The position numbers and the translations under genes were made by a program. A stretch of 29,859 nucleotides of DNA from Micropruina sp. (GTDB taxonomy: Bacteria > Actinomycetota > Actinomycetes > Propionibacteriales > Propionibacteriaceae): the NCBI GenBank assembly GCA_016716635.1, contig JADJVZ010000009.1, forward strand, positions 1-29,859, given 5' to 3'. Shown piece by piece: positions 22,791-29,839 of the stretch; the stretch's first letter is position 1; the number at the start of each line of letters is the position of its first letter. The notes under the pieces are model-generated. The model was not told the DNA's origin. It saw only the letters and a list, made by a program, of their open reading frames with translations, and searched no databases.

Positions 22791-24254
22791 TCATGCTGAA
22801 ACCTCCTCGATCGAGGCCGAGAATGGCTTCACGCTTCGGTGTGTTAGTGCCCGGTTTGAGCCCTGCTCCTGCGCCACGTAGCCGCCCCGGATGAGTTCGC
22901 CGAGGGCCTGGCGGACGGTCTCGCGGCGTCCTGCGATGGCGGTCTCGATGCCGTTCTTTGACACCGCTCCCATGAGTTCCAGGTATTCCGAAATCTGTTC
23001 CATGACTCTGGTTGGGCGAAAGTGGTCGGTGTGATGTGTGGTGTCTGGTGGTTCAATTTGTGCATCGACTGTGTCATTGTTTCGGCTGGTCATGGTGAAT
23101 GTTCCGGCGTATTTTGCGCCCCCGGAATTGCCTCGGACGAGGCCGGGTCTGTCTTTATCGACCCAGAGCTTGAGGCGTCCGTCTTGGCCCTTGCCGAAGG
23201 GGTCTGCGACCTCGACGCGGATCGCGCAGCCGGAGATCATGGCGCGCTTGGCTTGGGCTCCGATGCCACCCTTGCCGCGCTTTTCGACGTCCTTGGGGAC
23301 GTGGTCGACGGTGAGGACGCCAGCGCCGTGGGTTGTGAGGGGTTTGAGGAGTTTGGTGTGGAAGATCGTGGCGTCGGTGTTGGAGTTGAGGTCGAGGCCG
23401 AGCAGGGTCATGGCGGCGTTGACGCCGTCCACGACGACGAGGTCGATCCCCTGTAGGGATTCGGCGAGGTCTTGTGCGGCGAGGACGGTGAGGGCTTCGT
23501 CAGGGCTGGCGTAGCGGATCCGCGGGAGCACTTCGGCGGGGCATCCGAGGGTGTCGAGGCGGTTCCTGGTGGTGCGGGGGGTGTCCTCGAAGTCGAGGAT
23601 GAGGACGTGCCCGCCGGCTGCTGCGAGTTGGTGGGCTCCGTGGAGCGCGAGCCAGGATTTTCCGGATTCGGATTCGCCTAGGAGGCCGTTGATTTTGCCG
23701 CGGTAGGCGAGCCCGGCACCGTCGGCGCGGATGAGGATGTCGGGTGGGGGTTCCTGGAGGGTCTCGTCGGCGAGGTCTCCAACGGGACTGGCCCACCAGG
23801 ACGTGCGGGGGCGCTCCTCCGAGTCCTCGACTCCGGGCGCGGACGCCCCGCCCAGAGCGGCGTAGGGGACTTCGGCGATATTGACGGGGATGTCCGGCAG
23901 GGGTGTGACGTCGCGGGGTAGCTGTGTGCCGGAGCGGTGGCCGGAGGCGAGGGTGCGGGAGATTTCCGGCTCCACCAGGCCGGCCTGTCTTGCGGCCGCG
24001 CGCAAGGCTTCGTCGACGTCTCCTTGGCTGAGGTGCCCGGAGGCGACGAGTTGGCCGAGGCTGAAGGCAGCGCGATTGAGGGCGTCGTTGCGCTGGCCCT
24101 CGGGTGCGGTGGCGACTCTCTGGGCTTCGTCCTCGAGGGCACGGCGGCCGTAGGCGCTTGTGCCGGTGGTGATGGGCGTGATGGTTGCTAGGGGCGCAGG
24201 GTCTGGCTCTGTGGCTGCTCGTGCGATTCTCTTTGCTTCTTCAGCCCAGCCCAT
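22791..24254 (-). CDS. RecA-fold replicative helicase / RepA-like ATPase
   Basis: A 487-residue protein, ATG at 24254 overlapping the primase gene by 14 bases. The N-terminal ~110 residues (DALNRAAFSLGQLVASGHLS, DEALRAAARQAGL) are a helical module often found next to Prim-Pol domains. Walker A is GESESGKS (193-200), the second strand motif ILDFEDTP (219-225), Walker B DLVVVDG (271-277), then TVDHVPKD. The C-terminus has a winged-helix look (GIETAIAGRRETVRQALGEL then IRGGYVAQE). Together with the adjoining primase it likely unwinds phage DNA; the two are fused in many actinophages. Frame intact. Confidence 0.85.
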   Translation of the reverse strand: MGWAEEAKRIARAATEPDPAPLATITPITTGTSAYGRRALEDEAQRVATAPEGQRNDALNRAAFSLGQLVASGHLSQGDVDEALRAAARQAGLVEPEISRTLASGHRSGTQLPRDVTPLPDIPVNIAEVPYAALGGASAPGVEDSEERPRTSWWASPVGDLADETLQEPPPDILIRADGAGLAYRGKINGLLGESESGKSWLALHGAHQLAAAGGHVLILDFEDTPRTTRNRLDTLGCPAEVLPRIRYASPDEALTVLAAQDLAESLQGIDLVVVDGVNAAMTLLGLDLNSNTDATIFHTKLLKPLTTHGAGVLTVDHVPKDVEKRGKGGIGAQAKRAMISGCAIRVEVADPFGKGQDGRLKLWVDKDRPGLVRGNSGGAKYAGTFTMTSRNNDTVDAQIEPPDTTHHTDHFRPTRVMEQISEYLELMGAVSKNGIETAIAGRRETVRQALGELIRGGYVAQEQGSNRALTHRSVKPFSASIEEVSA

Positions 24255-24828
24255 GGGGCACCTCTATCGGTGTGATCCAGCGGTAGGCGTGTCCGCCCAC
24301 GGTGGAGGGTGGGGCGACGACGTAGCCGCCGGCGCCGCGGAAGTCGACCCCTGGCCAGATGCCGGCAGCGTTGCCGTCCCCGGTGGGTGTGATGTAGTGG
24401 TGGGTACCGCGTGGGGTGTCGACGGTGCCGAGGATGGGCGGGACGAGTCCGCGGGCGGCGACCTCGTCGCGCCAGGAGTCTCGCCCGGCGGGTCCATCGA
24501 TGTCGATGACGTCGAGGACGTGTCCGGTGGCGATGCCGATATTGGCCGTGGGGGTGGCGGCCCACCAGGCGCGGATCAGGGCCTCATCGGTGGTTGCGTC
24601 CAGGCAGCCATGGGTGCGCGGGAGGGGGATCTTCTGCCCGGGCTGTAGTGGGAAGACGGGGATGCCTTGGGAGGCATACCAGAGCGCCGAGGGGAGTAGC
24701 GCCGGGGTGGGGCCGGGGTGGTCGAGGTTGTCGATTGCCCGCTCAAGGCGTTCGAGCTCGGGGAGATTTCCGGTGTCGGCTGCGGCGCGGGCTTGGGCTT
24801 CGAGGTCGGCCATCGTGGGGGGTCTCAT
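24241..24828 (-). CDS. Bifunctional DNA primase/polymerase (Prim-Pol)
   Basis: A 195-residue protein from ATG at 24828, which overlaps the upstream stop (ATGA); an in-frame start 19 codons earlier is possible. The archaeo-eukaryotic primase core is present: ALWYASQGIPVFPLQPGQKI, the catalytic acids in DVIDIDGPAG, TPRGTHHYITPTG with the conserved histidine, and DFRGAGGYVVAPPSTVGG. It ends soon after, so the usual C-terminal helicase lies in the next gene. It makes primers and possibly extends them for phage replication. Confidence 0.9.
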   Translation of the reverse strand: MRPPTMADLEAQARAAADTGNLPELERLERAIDNLDHPGPTPALLPSALWYASQGIPVFPLQPGQKIPLPRTHGCLDATTDEALIRAWWAATPTANIGIATGHVLDVIDIDGPAGRDSWRDEVAARGLVPPILGTVDTPRGTHHYITPTGDGNAAGIWPGVDFRGAGGYVVAPPSTVGGHAYRWITPIEVPHGLG

Positions 24829-25049
24829 CGTCCCCACCTGGCCTGGCGCACTAGGCCGTGCTTGGCGGCGGCGTGCCTTTCCCATGCGTCTCTAGCGGCG
24901 TCTCCGTCGGTCAGGCGGCAGCGGTACCAGTCGCAGTCGAGCACGCGGCAGGTGGCTGACCATTTGGCGCGGATGGTGTGCAGGATCACGGGCTGGGGGA
25001 GGTGTCTGGCCTTGTCGGAGGGCACTCTCGATGTGGGGTTGAGGGTCAT
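24825..25049 (-). CDS. Small zinc-finger protein
   Basis: A 74-residue protein, ATG at 25049 overlapping the methyltransferase stop. It contains CRVLDCDWYRCRL and later WERHAAAKHG, a C-x4-C/C-x3-C plus H-x4-H pattern suggesting one zinc finger. It is coupled on both sides and so is probably co-translated with primase. DNA binding is likely but unproven. Confidence 0.7.
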   Translation of the reverse strand: MTLNPTSRVPSDKARHLPQPVILHTIRAKWSATCRVLDCDWYRCRLTDGDAARDAWERHAAAKHGLVRQARWGR

Positions 25050-26732
25050 GCGGCATCTCCGTTCAGGGCTTGTGCGGTGTCGGCTCCGAGCCAGTGGGCG
25101 ACATTGACGGCGACCGCGTTGCCGGATTGCATCTGCTGCTCGCCGCCATTGCCGGTGATGACGTACTCACGGGGGAAGCGCTGGGCGGTGGCTGATTCGC
25201 GGGGTTTGAGCATCCGGAAGAGGCAGTCATCCACGTCGATCGAGGGGGGGGGGGGGGGGGGGCGCATGAGGGCGTGTCCTTCGCGGGTGGTCGTGGCTGA
25301 CAGGGGCGTCCGGTGTCGTGGGGTTTGGCGCCCTTGCGGTAGGGGATCACCAGGTAGTCGGAGCTAGCGGCCCGCGAGGTGGGTAGCGGCGTTGCGGTAG
25401 TACCGATGGCGTGGCGGTCTTCGAGCTGTCCGCCCTGGGATTTCACGACTAGCCCGTGGTGGAAGCCGCCTCCGGTGAAGGTCGCGAGGGGTTCGTCGGT
25501 GCTGCTGTTGCCGCCGTGGTTCCGGAGCATGGTGACGATGCCGAGTTGCGCGGAGGTGGTCTGTGTTGGGCTTGGTGAGCCGTCCACTGGGTAGGCGCGG
25601 ATGTAGTTGTTCCCGGCGCCAGATGCCCCGTCGTAGGTGTTGCCAGCGGCGGCCACCACAAGCCCGTGATTGCGTCCGGTGGTCATCGGGGCGAGCGGCT
25701 CCCCGATACCGGTGGGTTGGTGTCGTGCCGGTCGATGAACGCCTCAGGCATAACTAACGCTTCGCCCCGCTTGATTGTTGCGGTGGGCATCGGGCGCACG
25801 GTCGGGTCGAAGGGCCTGCCGTCCTCGCCGCTGTGGTTGACGGAGAGGACCATTTGGTCTCCGAAGTCGCCGCGCTCGAGCATGTCGAGGCCGTGGCGGA
25901 TTCGGCGCATGGTGGCGGCTGCCAGTGGTCGGGTGCGGTCACCGATGCGGGTGCCGAGGTCGTCCCAGTCGATCGCGGCCGAGGCGGGCACCACGAAGGG
26001 CTCGACAGTGCCGTGGTTCCCGATTGGGCATACGTACAGGTATTGGGCGCCGTACTTCCCGATCTTGCGGCCAGCATGCTTCCGCTTGGGCTTCCACCAC
26101 TGGACGGCGTTCACGGCGGTGTCGCATTTGAAGCACCATGCCAGCGGGCGCGGTTCGATCGGCGTCACCTTGATGCCCTTGAGGGTGAAGCGGATGTACA
26201 TCCGGTCCCGCCATTGCGGGGCGCGGGGGTTGTTCTCGTCGCCGACGTGGGCGGCGGAGACGGAGATGAATTGGTGTTCGTAGCCGAGGGTGGTCATCCC
26301 GGCCAGCCACACGTCGAATAGCTCCCAGTCGGCGGCTTCGACCACGTTCTCGATGAGGACGGCCTTGTAGCGGTGGATTTCGCAGGCGCGGATGACTTCC
26401 CAGAAGGTGACGCGGGTGCGCTCGAAGGCTGCGGTGGGGACGTGCCCGTGGTCCTCGAAGAGGTCGAGTTGGTGGCCTTTTTTGCGGCGTCCGCCGGCGG
26501 GCGATAGCTCGGTGCAGATCGGGCTAGCCCAGAGGACGTCGGTCTTGGGCAGGTAGCGGAGGTCTACGGCTTGGAGGTCGGCGCACAGGTGTTCGGTGTC
26601 GGGGTGATTGGCGGAGTGCGTCTCGATGGCGCGAGCCCAATGATTTGCGGCGAGCTTGACCGTGAATCCTGCCTCCACGAGGCCGGTCGAGGATCCGCCC
26701 ATGCCGCAGAAGAAATCGGTGGCGGTGATCAT
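25046..26732 (-). CDS. C5-cytosine DNA methyltransferase, frameshifted and with a G19 tract
   Basis: ATG at 26732 (AAGGGG upstream) overlaps the membrane peptide stop. AdoMet motif DFFCGMGGSSTG (6-17), catalytic Cys73 in SPICTELSPAG, ENV at 128-130, a zinc insert (CFKCDTAVNAVQW ... YVCPIGNHG) and the C-terminal motifs RMLKPRESATAQRFP and QSGNAVAVNVAHWLG are all present. Two reading-frame breaks each need one extra C on the coding strand: at 25714-25716 (NP to TGIGEPLAPM) and 25303-25306 (DTGR to PLSATTTREGHAL). A run of 19 G (plus strand) at 25244-25262 codes for six prolines in MRPPPPPPSIDVD and is currently in frame. Corrected length is about 562 residues; as written it stops at 25683. It would protect DNA by 5-methylcytosine. 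Confidence 0.85.
25244..25262. repeat. Homopolymer of 19 G in methyltransferase gene
   Basis: Nineteen consecutive G on the plus strand (C on the coding strand), within the C-terminal domain before the RMLKPRE motif. Length changes not divisible by three would switch the last 64 codons out of frame. Confidence 0.9.
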
Positions 26733-26872
26733 CTTTTCCCCTTGATGATTTCGGGGGCGATGTAGACCCAGAAGCCGAGGAGTGCTGCTCCGAGGGCGTA
26801 GGCGAGTCCGACGAGGGCGACGATGCCGAGACCGATGCCGAGGCCTTTGAGGATGTCGCGGAGGGGTCTCAT
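26729..26872 (-). CDS. 47-residue single-span membrane protein
   Basis: ATG at 26872 overlaps the methylase stop (ATGA), and its own TGA overlaps the C5 methyltransferase start. MRPLRDILKGLGIGLGIVAL then VGLAYALGAALLGFWVYIAP ends EIIKGKR. It is a strongly hydrophobic span of about 35 residues (possibly two short helices), with basic ends. Membrane peptides are unexpected between DNA-modification genes. Function unknown. Confidence 0.65.
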   Translation of the reverse strand: MRPLRDILKGLGIGLGIVALVGLAYALGAALLGFWVYIAPEIIKGKR

Positions 26873-27159
26873 GCGGCACCGCCCGTGAAGTCGAGGGAGC
26901 TTTGGCCGACCTCGCCGGAGGCTTGACCGACGACCAGCGGGGCCAAGTCCCGCTCAAAAGCGCGCACGCATTCGCGCTTGATTTCGAAGCCGAACGACGG
27001 ACGACCGACACTCTCAGCAGCAAGGAGCGTCACGCCCGATCCGGCGCACGGGTCGATCACCACGTCTCCGGGGTCGGTGTACAACTCGACCAGGCGGCGG
27101 ATCAGCCCCAGCGGCTTCTGTGTTGGGTGGGTCTTCGGGGTGGTGGTGAGGTCAGCCAC
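26869..27159 (-). CDS. C-terminal half of an amino-methyltransferase
   Basis: A 96-residue frame; I choose GTG at 27159 (MADLTTTPKTHPTQKPLGLI), which has GAGGGGG upstream and overlaps the previous stop by 8 bases. It contains THPTQKPLGLIRRLVELYTD and the AdoMet motif DPCAGSGVTLLAAESVGR followed by GFEIKRECVRAFERDL. Full-length enzymes of this type have an upstream TDPPY catalytic motif; none is encoded here or in the preceding 500 bases, which hold an unrelated gene. So it is either a truncated remnant or a stand-alone AdoMet-binding piece. The coupled start suggests it is translated. Confidence 0.7.
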   Translation of the reverse strand: MADLTTTPKTHPTQKPLGLIRRLVELYTDPGDVVIDPCAGSGVTLLAAESVGRPSFGFEIKRECVRAFERDLAPLVVGQASGEVGQSSLDFTGGAA

Positions 27160-27674
27160 GGTCGGCCCCCTCGCGCTTGTAGCCGGTGAGGATGCACAGC
27201 CCACACGTCAGCAGGGGCACCTCGCAGTCGAGCTTGCGGAAGCTGGCAGCAAGGGCGGAGCGTCCTTGCGCTAGCGCAAGCGCTGCAAGGGTCAAGGGGC
27301 CCAATGCCGACGGCCCATTCGGCCTCGCATTCCGGGCATTCGACCAGGACACTCGCGCCCTCGACGAGGGCCTGAATGGTCTGGGAGGTCACTGCGGCTA
27401 GGTGCTCTTCGGTGACGGCAGCAGCGTCGCGGGGATCAAGGTCACGGAGCATCACGGCATCAGACTCAGCGGCGTCCAGGGCGTCGAGGATGGCCACGAT
27501 CAGGGCAGGATCGGCGGCGGCGATGTAGGGGCGGTCGAGCTTATTGACGCCCTCTAGCGCGATGCTGTCAGCCTCGTACCACGCCGACAGGTCCGGGTCT
27601 GGCGCGGAGATCGCGGCCTCAGCGGTCCTCCGCAAGACGGCGCGAGCCGCCCGCTGCTCGGTCAGGGCGGTCAT
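27152..27674 (-). CDS. Zinc-ribbon protein of unknown function, frameshifted
   Basis: ATG at 27674 overlaps the repeat-protein stop (ATGA). MTALTEQRAARAVLRRTAEA begins a helical N-terminus; LVECPECEAEWAVGIGPL carries the first Cys pair. The continuation LAASFRKLDCEVPLLTCGLC and ILTGYKREGADRG is in the +1 frame and ends at 27152. Removing one G in GGG near 27298 joins them into a 173-residue protein with CPEC and CGLC pairs, a likely zinc ribbon. The 16-bp palindrome CTTGCGCTAGCGCAAG (27265-27280) lies in the joined coding region. As written, the first frame runs on to 27102. Function unknown. Confidence 0.6.
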
Positions 27675-28219
27675 GATGCGACCTCGGTCCGGTCGATGAT
27701 GACCCCGCCGACGATTTTGGCTGCTCCGCTGTGGAGCATGACGGCGACGTGCGATCCAGCCTCGACGCTGGACGAGTCCCAAGCCACGACGCGGGACGAG
27801 TCCCAAGCCACGACGCTGGACGAGCCCCAAGCCACGACGCTGGACGAGTCCCAAGCCACGACGCGGGACGAGCCCCAAGCCACGACGCTGGACGAGCCCA
27901 AAGCCACGACGCTGGACGAGCCCAAAGCCACGACGCGGGACGAGTCCCGAGCCACGACGCTGGACGAGTCCCGAGCCACGACGCTGGACGAGTCCCGAGC
28001 CTCGACGCGGGACGAGTCCCAAGCCTCGACGCTGGACGAGTCCCAAGCCACGACGCTGGACGAGTCCCAAGCCACGACGCTGGACGAGCCCAAAGCCACG
28101 ACGCTGGACGAGTCCCGGACGTGCAGCCAGACGCCCGCCGGGGAGTCGATGATGATGTCCGATGCGCCGGACGTGATGGCGGCGTCAAGCTCGGCCTGAG
28201 TGGTGACGACGGTGCTCAT
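27671..28219 (-). CDS. Repeat protein with 15 octapeptides (SSSVVA type)
   Basis: A 182-residue protein. Head: MSTVVTTQAELDAAITSGAS then DIIIDSPAGVWLHVR; body: 15 eight-residue units of the form DSSSVVAW or GSSRVVAL (residues 36-155); tail: SHVAVMLHSGAAKIVGGVII then DRTEVAS. The alternating small/polar and VV/VE pattern would suit a beta-helix or beta-solenoid stack, and the 'D-S-P-A-G-V-W-L' head and 'V-x-G-G-V-I-I' tail look like caps. Proteins of this design occur in actinophages without known function. Start and stop are coupled to both neighbours. It may bind protein or surfaces or mimic a polymer; this is speculative. Confidence 0.75.
   Translation of the reverse strand: MSTVVTTQAELDAAITSGASDIIIDSPAGVWLHVRDSSSVVALGSSSVVAWDSSSVVAWDSSSVEAWDSSRVEARDSSSVVARDSSSVVARDSSRVVALGSSSVVALGSSSVVAWGSSRVVAWDSSSVVAWGSSSVVAWDSSRVVAWDSSSVEAGSHVAVMLHSGAAKIVGGVIIDRTEVAS
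27755..28114. repeat. 24-bp coding minisatellite, 15 units
   Basis: Fifteen 24-bp units of the type ACGACGCTGGACGAGTCCCA plus AGCC, with variation at only a few positions (ctg/cgg, gtcc/gccc, caa/cga/aaa). The units are in register with codons. A 1.6-unit fragment occurs at 1524-1561. Confidence 0.95.
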
Positions 28220-28527
28220 GCTCCGACCGCCTCGGTCTTGGTGAGCGTCCAGCCAGCAGCACGGAGGGCGGCGATGAAGACCCGGGCTGTCTTCCGCTGG
28301 CAGATGTCAGCAGCGCGCAGGGCCTCCACGATCTCAGCGTCCGAGTCCTCGCGGCGGACGGTAAGGAGGATGGCATCGGGAGCGACAACGCCGAAGCCCG
28401 CGGTCGCGTCAGCGATGTTCCAAAGCATGTGATCCCACTCGCGGGAGCTGGTGACCTTCAGGGTGACGGTGACCTCATCCCCGGGCAGTACTTCGCGGGC
28501 AGGGATATGGAGGGTGGTGGTGCTCAT
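28216..28527 (-). CDS. Small protein of unknown function
   Basis: A 103-residue protein from ATG at 28527, overlapping the pentapeptide-gene stop (ATGA), and itself overlapping the next start. MSTTTLHIPAREVLPGDEVT then VTLKVTSSREWDHMLWNIAD begins with beta strands, and the C-terminal half is helical (DAEIVEALRAADICQRKTAR, VFIAALRAAGWTLTKTEAV). No motif I recognise. The tight coupling shows it belongs to the early operon. Confidence 0.65.
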   Translation of the reverse strand: MSTTTLHIPAREVLPGDEVTVTLKVTSSREWDHMLWNIADATAGFGVVAPDAILLTVRREDSDAEIVEALRAADICQRKTARVFIAALRAAGWTLTKTEAVGA

Positions 28528-29168
28528 GCCTCCACCGCCCACCGTGCAGCGAGGTCAGCGATTACTTGGGGGTGCCGCTTGATATGGTCCTGGCATAGGG
28601 CGATCACGGCCTTGAGGGACGGGCGGCGGAGAGCGCACATTTCGCCGGTCGCTTCGGGCCAGCCCTGATCGGTGGCGATCATCGTCTTGAGCTTCTTGAC
28701 GGTGCCTTTCCAGCAGCCCACGACCAGCACCCAGCCGCCAGGGGTGGGGTAGAGGATCACCCGCCCGGACGGGATGTCCTGCATGGACAGGAGCTGCCCC
28801 CCGGCTCCGGTGGCGTACCTGAGGTTGGCGCCCCCGAGGTTGGCGTACCTGAGGTCGGCGTCCCCGAGGTTGGCGCCCCCGAGGTTGGCGTCCCCGAGGT
28901 TGGCGCCCCCGAGGTTGGCGTCCCCGAGGTTGGCGTCCCTGAGGTTGGGTCGGCGTCCCTGAGGTCAGCGTCCCGAGGTCGGCGTACCTGAGGTCGGCGT
29001 ACCTGAGGTCGGCGTGAGGTTGGCGTCCCCGAGGTTGGCGCCCCTGAGGTTGGCGTACCCGAGGTCGGCGCCCCAGAGGTTGGCGCCCCTGAGGTTGGGA
29101 CGGGTGCCGGAATTGCGGGCCTCCGCGACAATCGCGAGTGCCTGCTCGACGGTAGTGATGGTGGACAT
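28524..29168 (-). CDS. Pentapeptide-repeat protein with disturbed repeat array
   Basis: ATG at 29168 with AAAGGA 8 bases upstream. MSTITTVEQALAIVAEARNS leads into A(N/D)LxG-type repeats (ANLWG ADLGY ANLRG ANLGD), then after the array a C-terminal domain starting SMQDIPSGRVILYPTPGGWV with GCWKGTVKKL and DQGWPEATGE, seen in actinophage pentapeptide proteins. Inside the array 4 bases are missing (about 29015), 1 is missing (about 28974) and 5 are extra (about 28945). The net is zero, so head and tail are in the same frame, but one in-frame TGA (28965-28967) stops translation after 67 residues. Pentapeptide proteins form right-handed beta-helices; some mimic DNA and block gyrase. Role here unknown. 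Confidence 0.75.
28812..29096. repeat. 15-bp pentapeptide minisatellite
   Basis: About 19 units of the type GAGGTTGGCGTCCCC (ANLGD on the minus strand), with variants GAGGTCGGCGTACCT. Regular 15-bp spacing breaks at about 28945, 28974 and 29015. Confidence 0.9.
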
Positions 29169-29191
29169 AGGGGTTCCTTTCAAGTTGGGGG

Positions 29192-29839
29192 TTAGAACGG
29201 CGCCGCGGCGGCAGCCGGGAGGGGCCGGTTGTGGACTTTGGCCAGAGCGGCCATGTGGGTGGCGGGCAGGGTCAGACGGTCGGGGGCTTCGAGTAGCTGC
29301 AAACCGATTTGGCGGAGCCAAAAGGCGTCGACCTGGTTGTCGTCGCGGCAGTCGACACCAGCGCGCTGAAAAAGGGCCATGCGCATGTCGGGTTTGGTGG
29401 CGTTTCCTTTGCCGGTGGCCAGCTTTTTGACTGTGGACGGGGACGCTTCGATCAGGTGTGCGTCCGGACGCCAGCGGGTGAGCGTGTAGGCGATGTGCCA
29501 CCAGAGACCGGCCCGGAGGTGGACTCCCGCTTGGGCCTGCTGCCCGTAGGCGGGGCCTTCGATGACGATCAGAGCCGTGTCCTCGGGGATGAGTTTGAGG
29601 ATCGTGAGGGCGATGTCGGTGATGCGTCCTACCCGCAGGTGGACGGTGTCGTCGGTGGTCGCGGATCGGATGGTGTGCAGGGTGCCATCGGCGGCAGCTA
29701 CTCCGGTGCCGGTGAGGGAGAGGTCCAGGCCGACCACCAGGGGGTGTGCAGGGCGGGGCTCGACCTGCGCCCCCACGAGGTCGGGAGCCCCGTCCTGCGG
29801 GATCTGGGGGAGGACCTCGGCTGTTTCGATTCTTTCCAT
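29192..29839 (-). CDS. RuvC-like Holliday junction resolvase
   Basis: A 215-residue protein starting MERIETAEVLPQIPQDGAPD at ATG 29839; the first 30 residues look unstructured, and the fold begins at PLVVGLDLSLTGTGVA. Catalytic acids of the RNase H-like family are at Asp39 (GLDLS), Glu94 (IVIEGPAYG), and Asp167 and Asp171 (RDDNQVDAF). Basic KKLATGKGNATKPD lies between. Such enzymes resolve branched DNA before packaging. The C-terminus is poorly conserved, with an Ala/Pro-rich tail. It is the first gene at the right edge; its promoter must lie beyond the window. Confidence 0.85.
   Translation of the reverse strand: MERIETAEVLPQIPQDGAPDLVGAQVEPRPAHPLVVGLDLSLTGTGVAAADGTLHTIRSATTDDTVHLRVGRITDIALTILKLIPEDTALIVIEGPAYGQQAQAGVHLRAGLWWHIAYTLTRWRPDAHLIEASPSTVKKLATGKGNATKPDMRMALFQRAGVDCRDDNQVDAFWLRQIGLQLLEAPDRLTLPATHMAALAKVHNRPLPAAAAAPF

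Noticed and set aside
22579..22794. Minus-strand 71-residue Pro/Arg/Gly-rich frame overlapping the helicase stop
   Set aside because: Low complexity arises from the heptamer repeats and hairpin, and I see no ribosome site. The ATGA overlap keeps it possible, so it is mentioned under the repeat but not called.
27102..28070. Long alternative frame through the minisatellite (GLVQRRG repeats)
   Set aside because: It is an out-of-frame reading of the 24-bp units; the octapeptide frame has proper caps and overlapping start/stop with both neighbours.
27755..28114. Possible CRISPR array because of regular short repeats
   Set aside because: Units are directly abutting 24-bp tandem repeats with no unique spacers, and all are in codon register within one gene.
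27696..28199. Plus-strand frames across the repeat array and elsewhere
   Set aside because: All good family matches, ribosome sites and start/stop overlaps are on the minus strand; plus-strand frames are high-GC shadows.
28757..29131. Frame reading PTSGTPTSGA repeats in the 15-bp array
   Set aside because: The A(N/D)LxG pentapeptide frame has a ribosome site, a sensible N-terminus and a recognised C-terminal domain; the PTSG frame has none.
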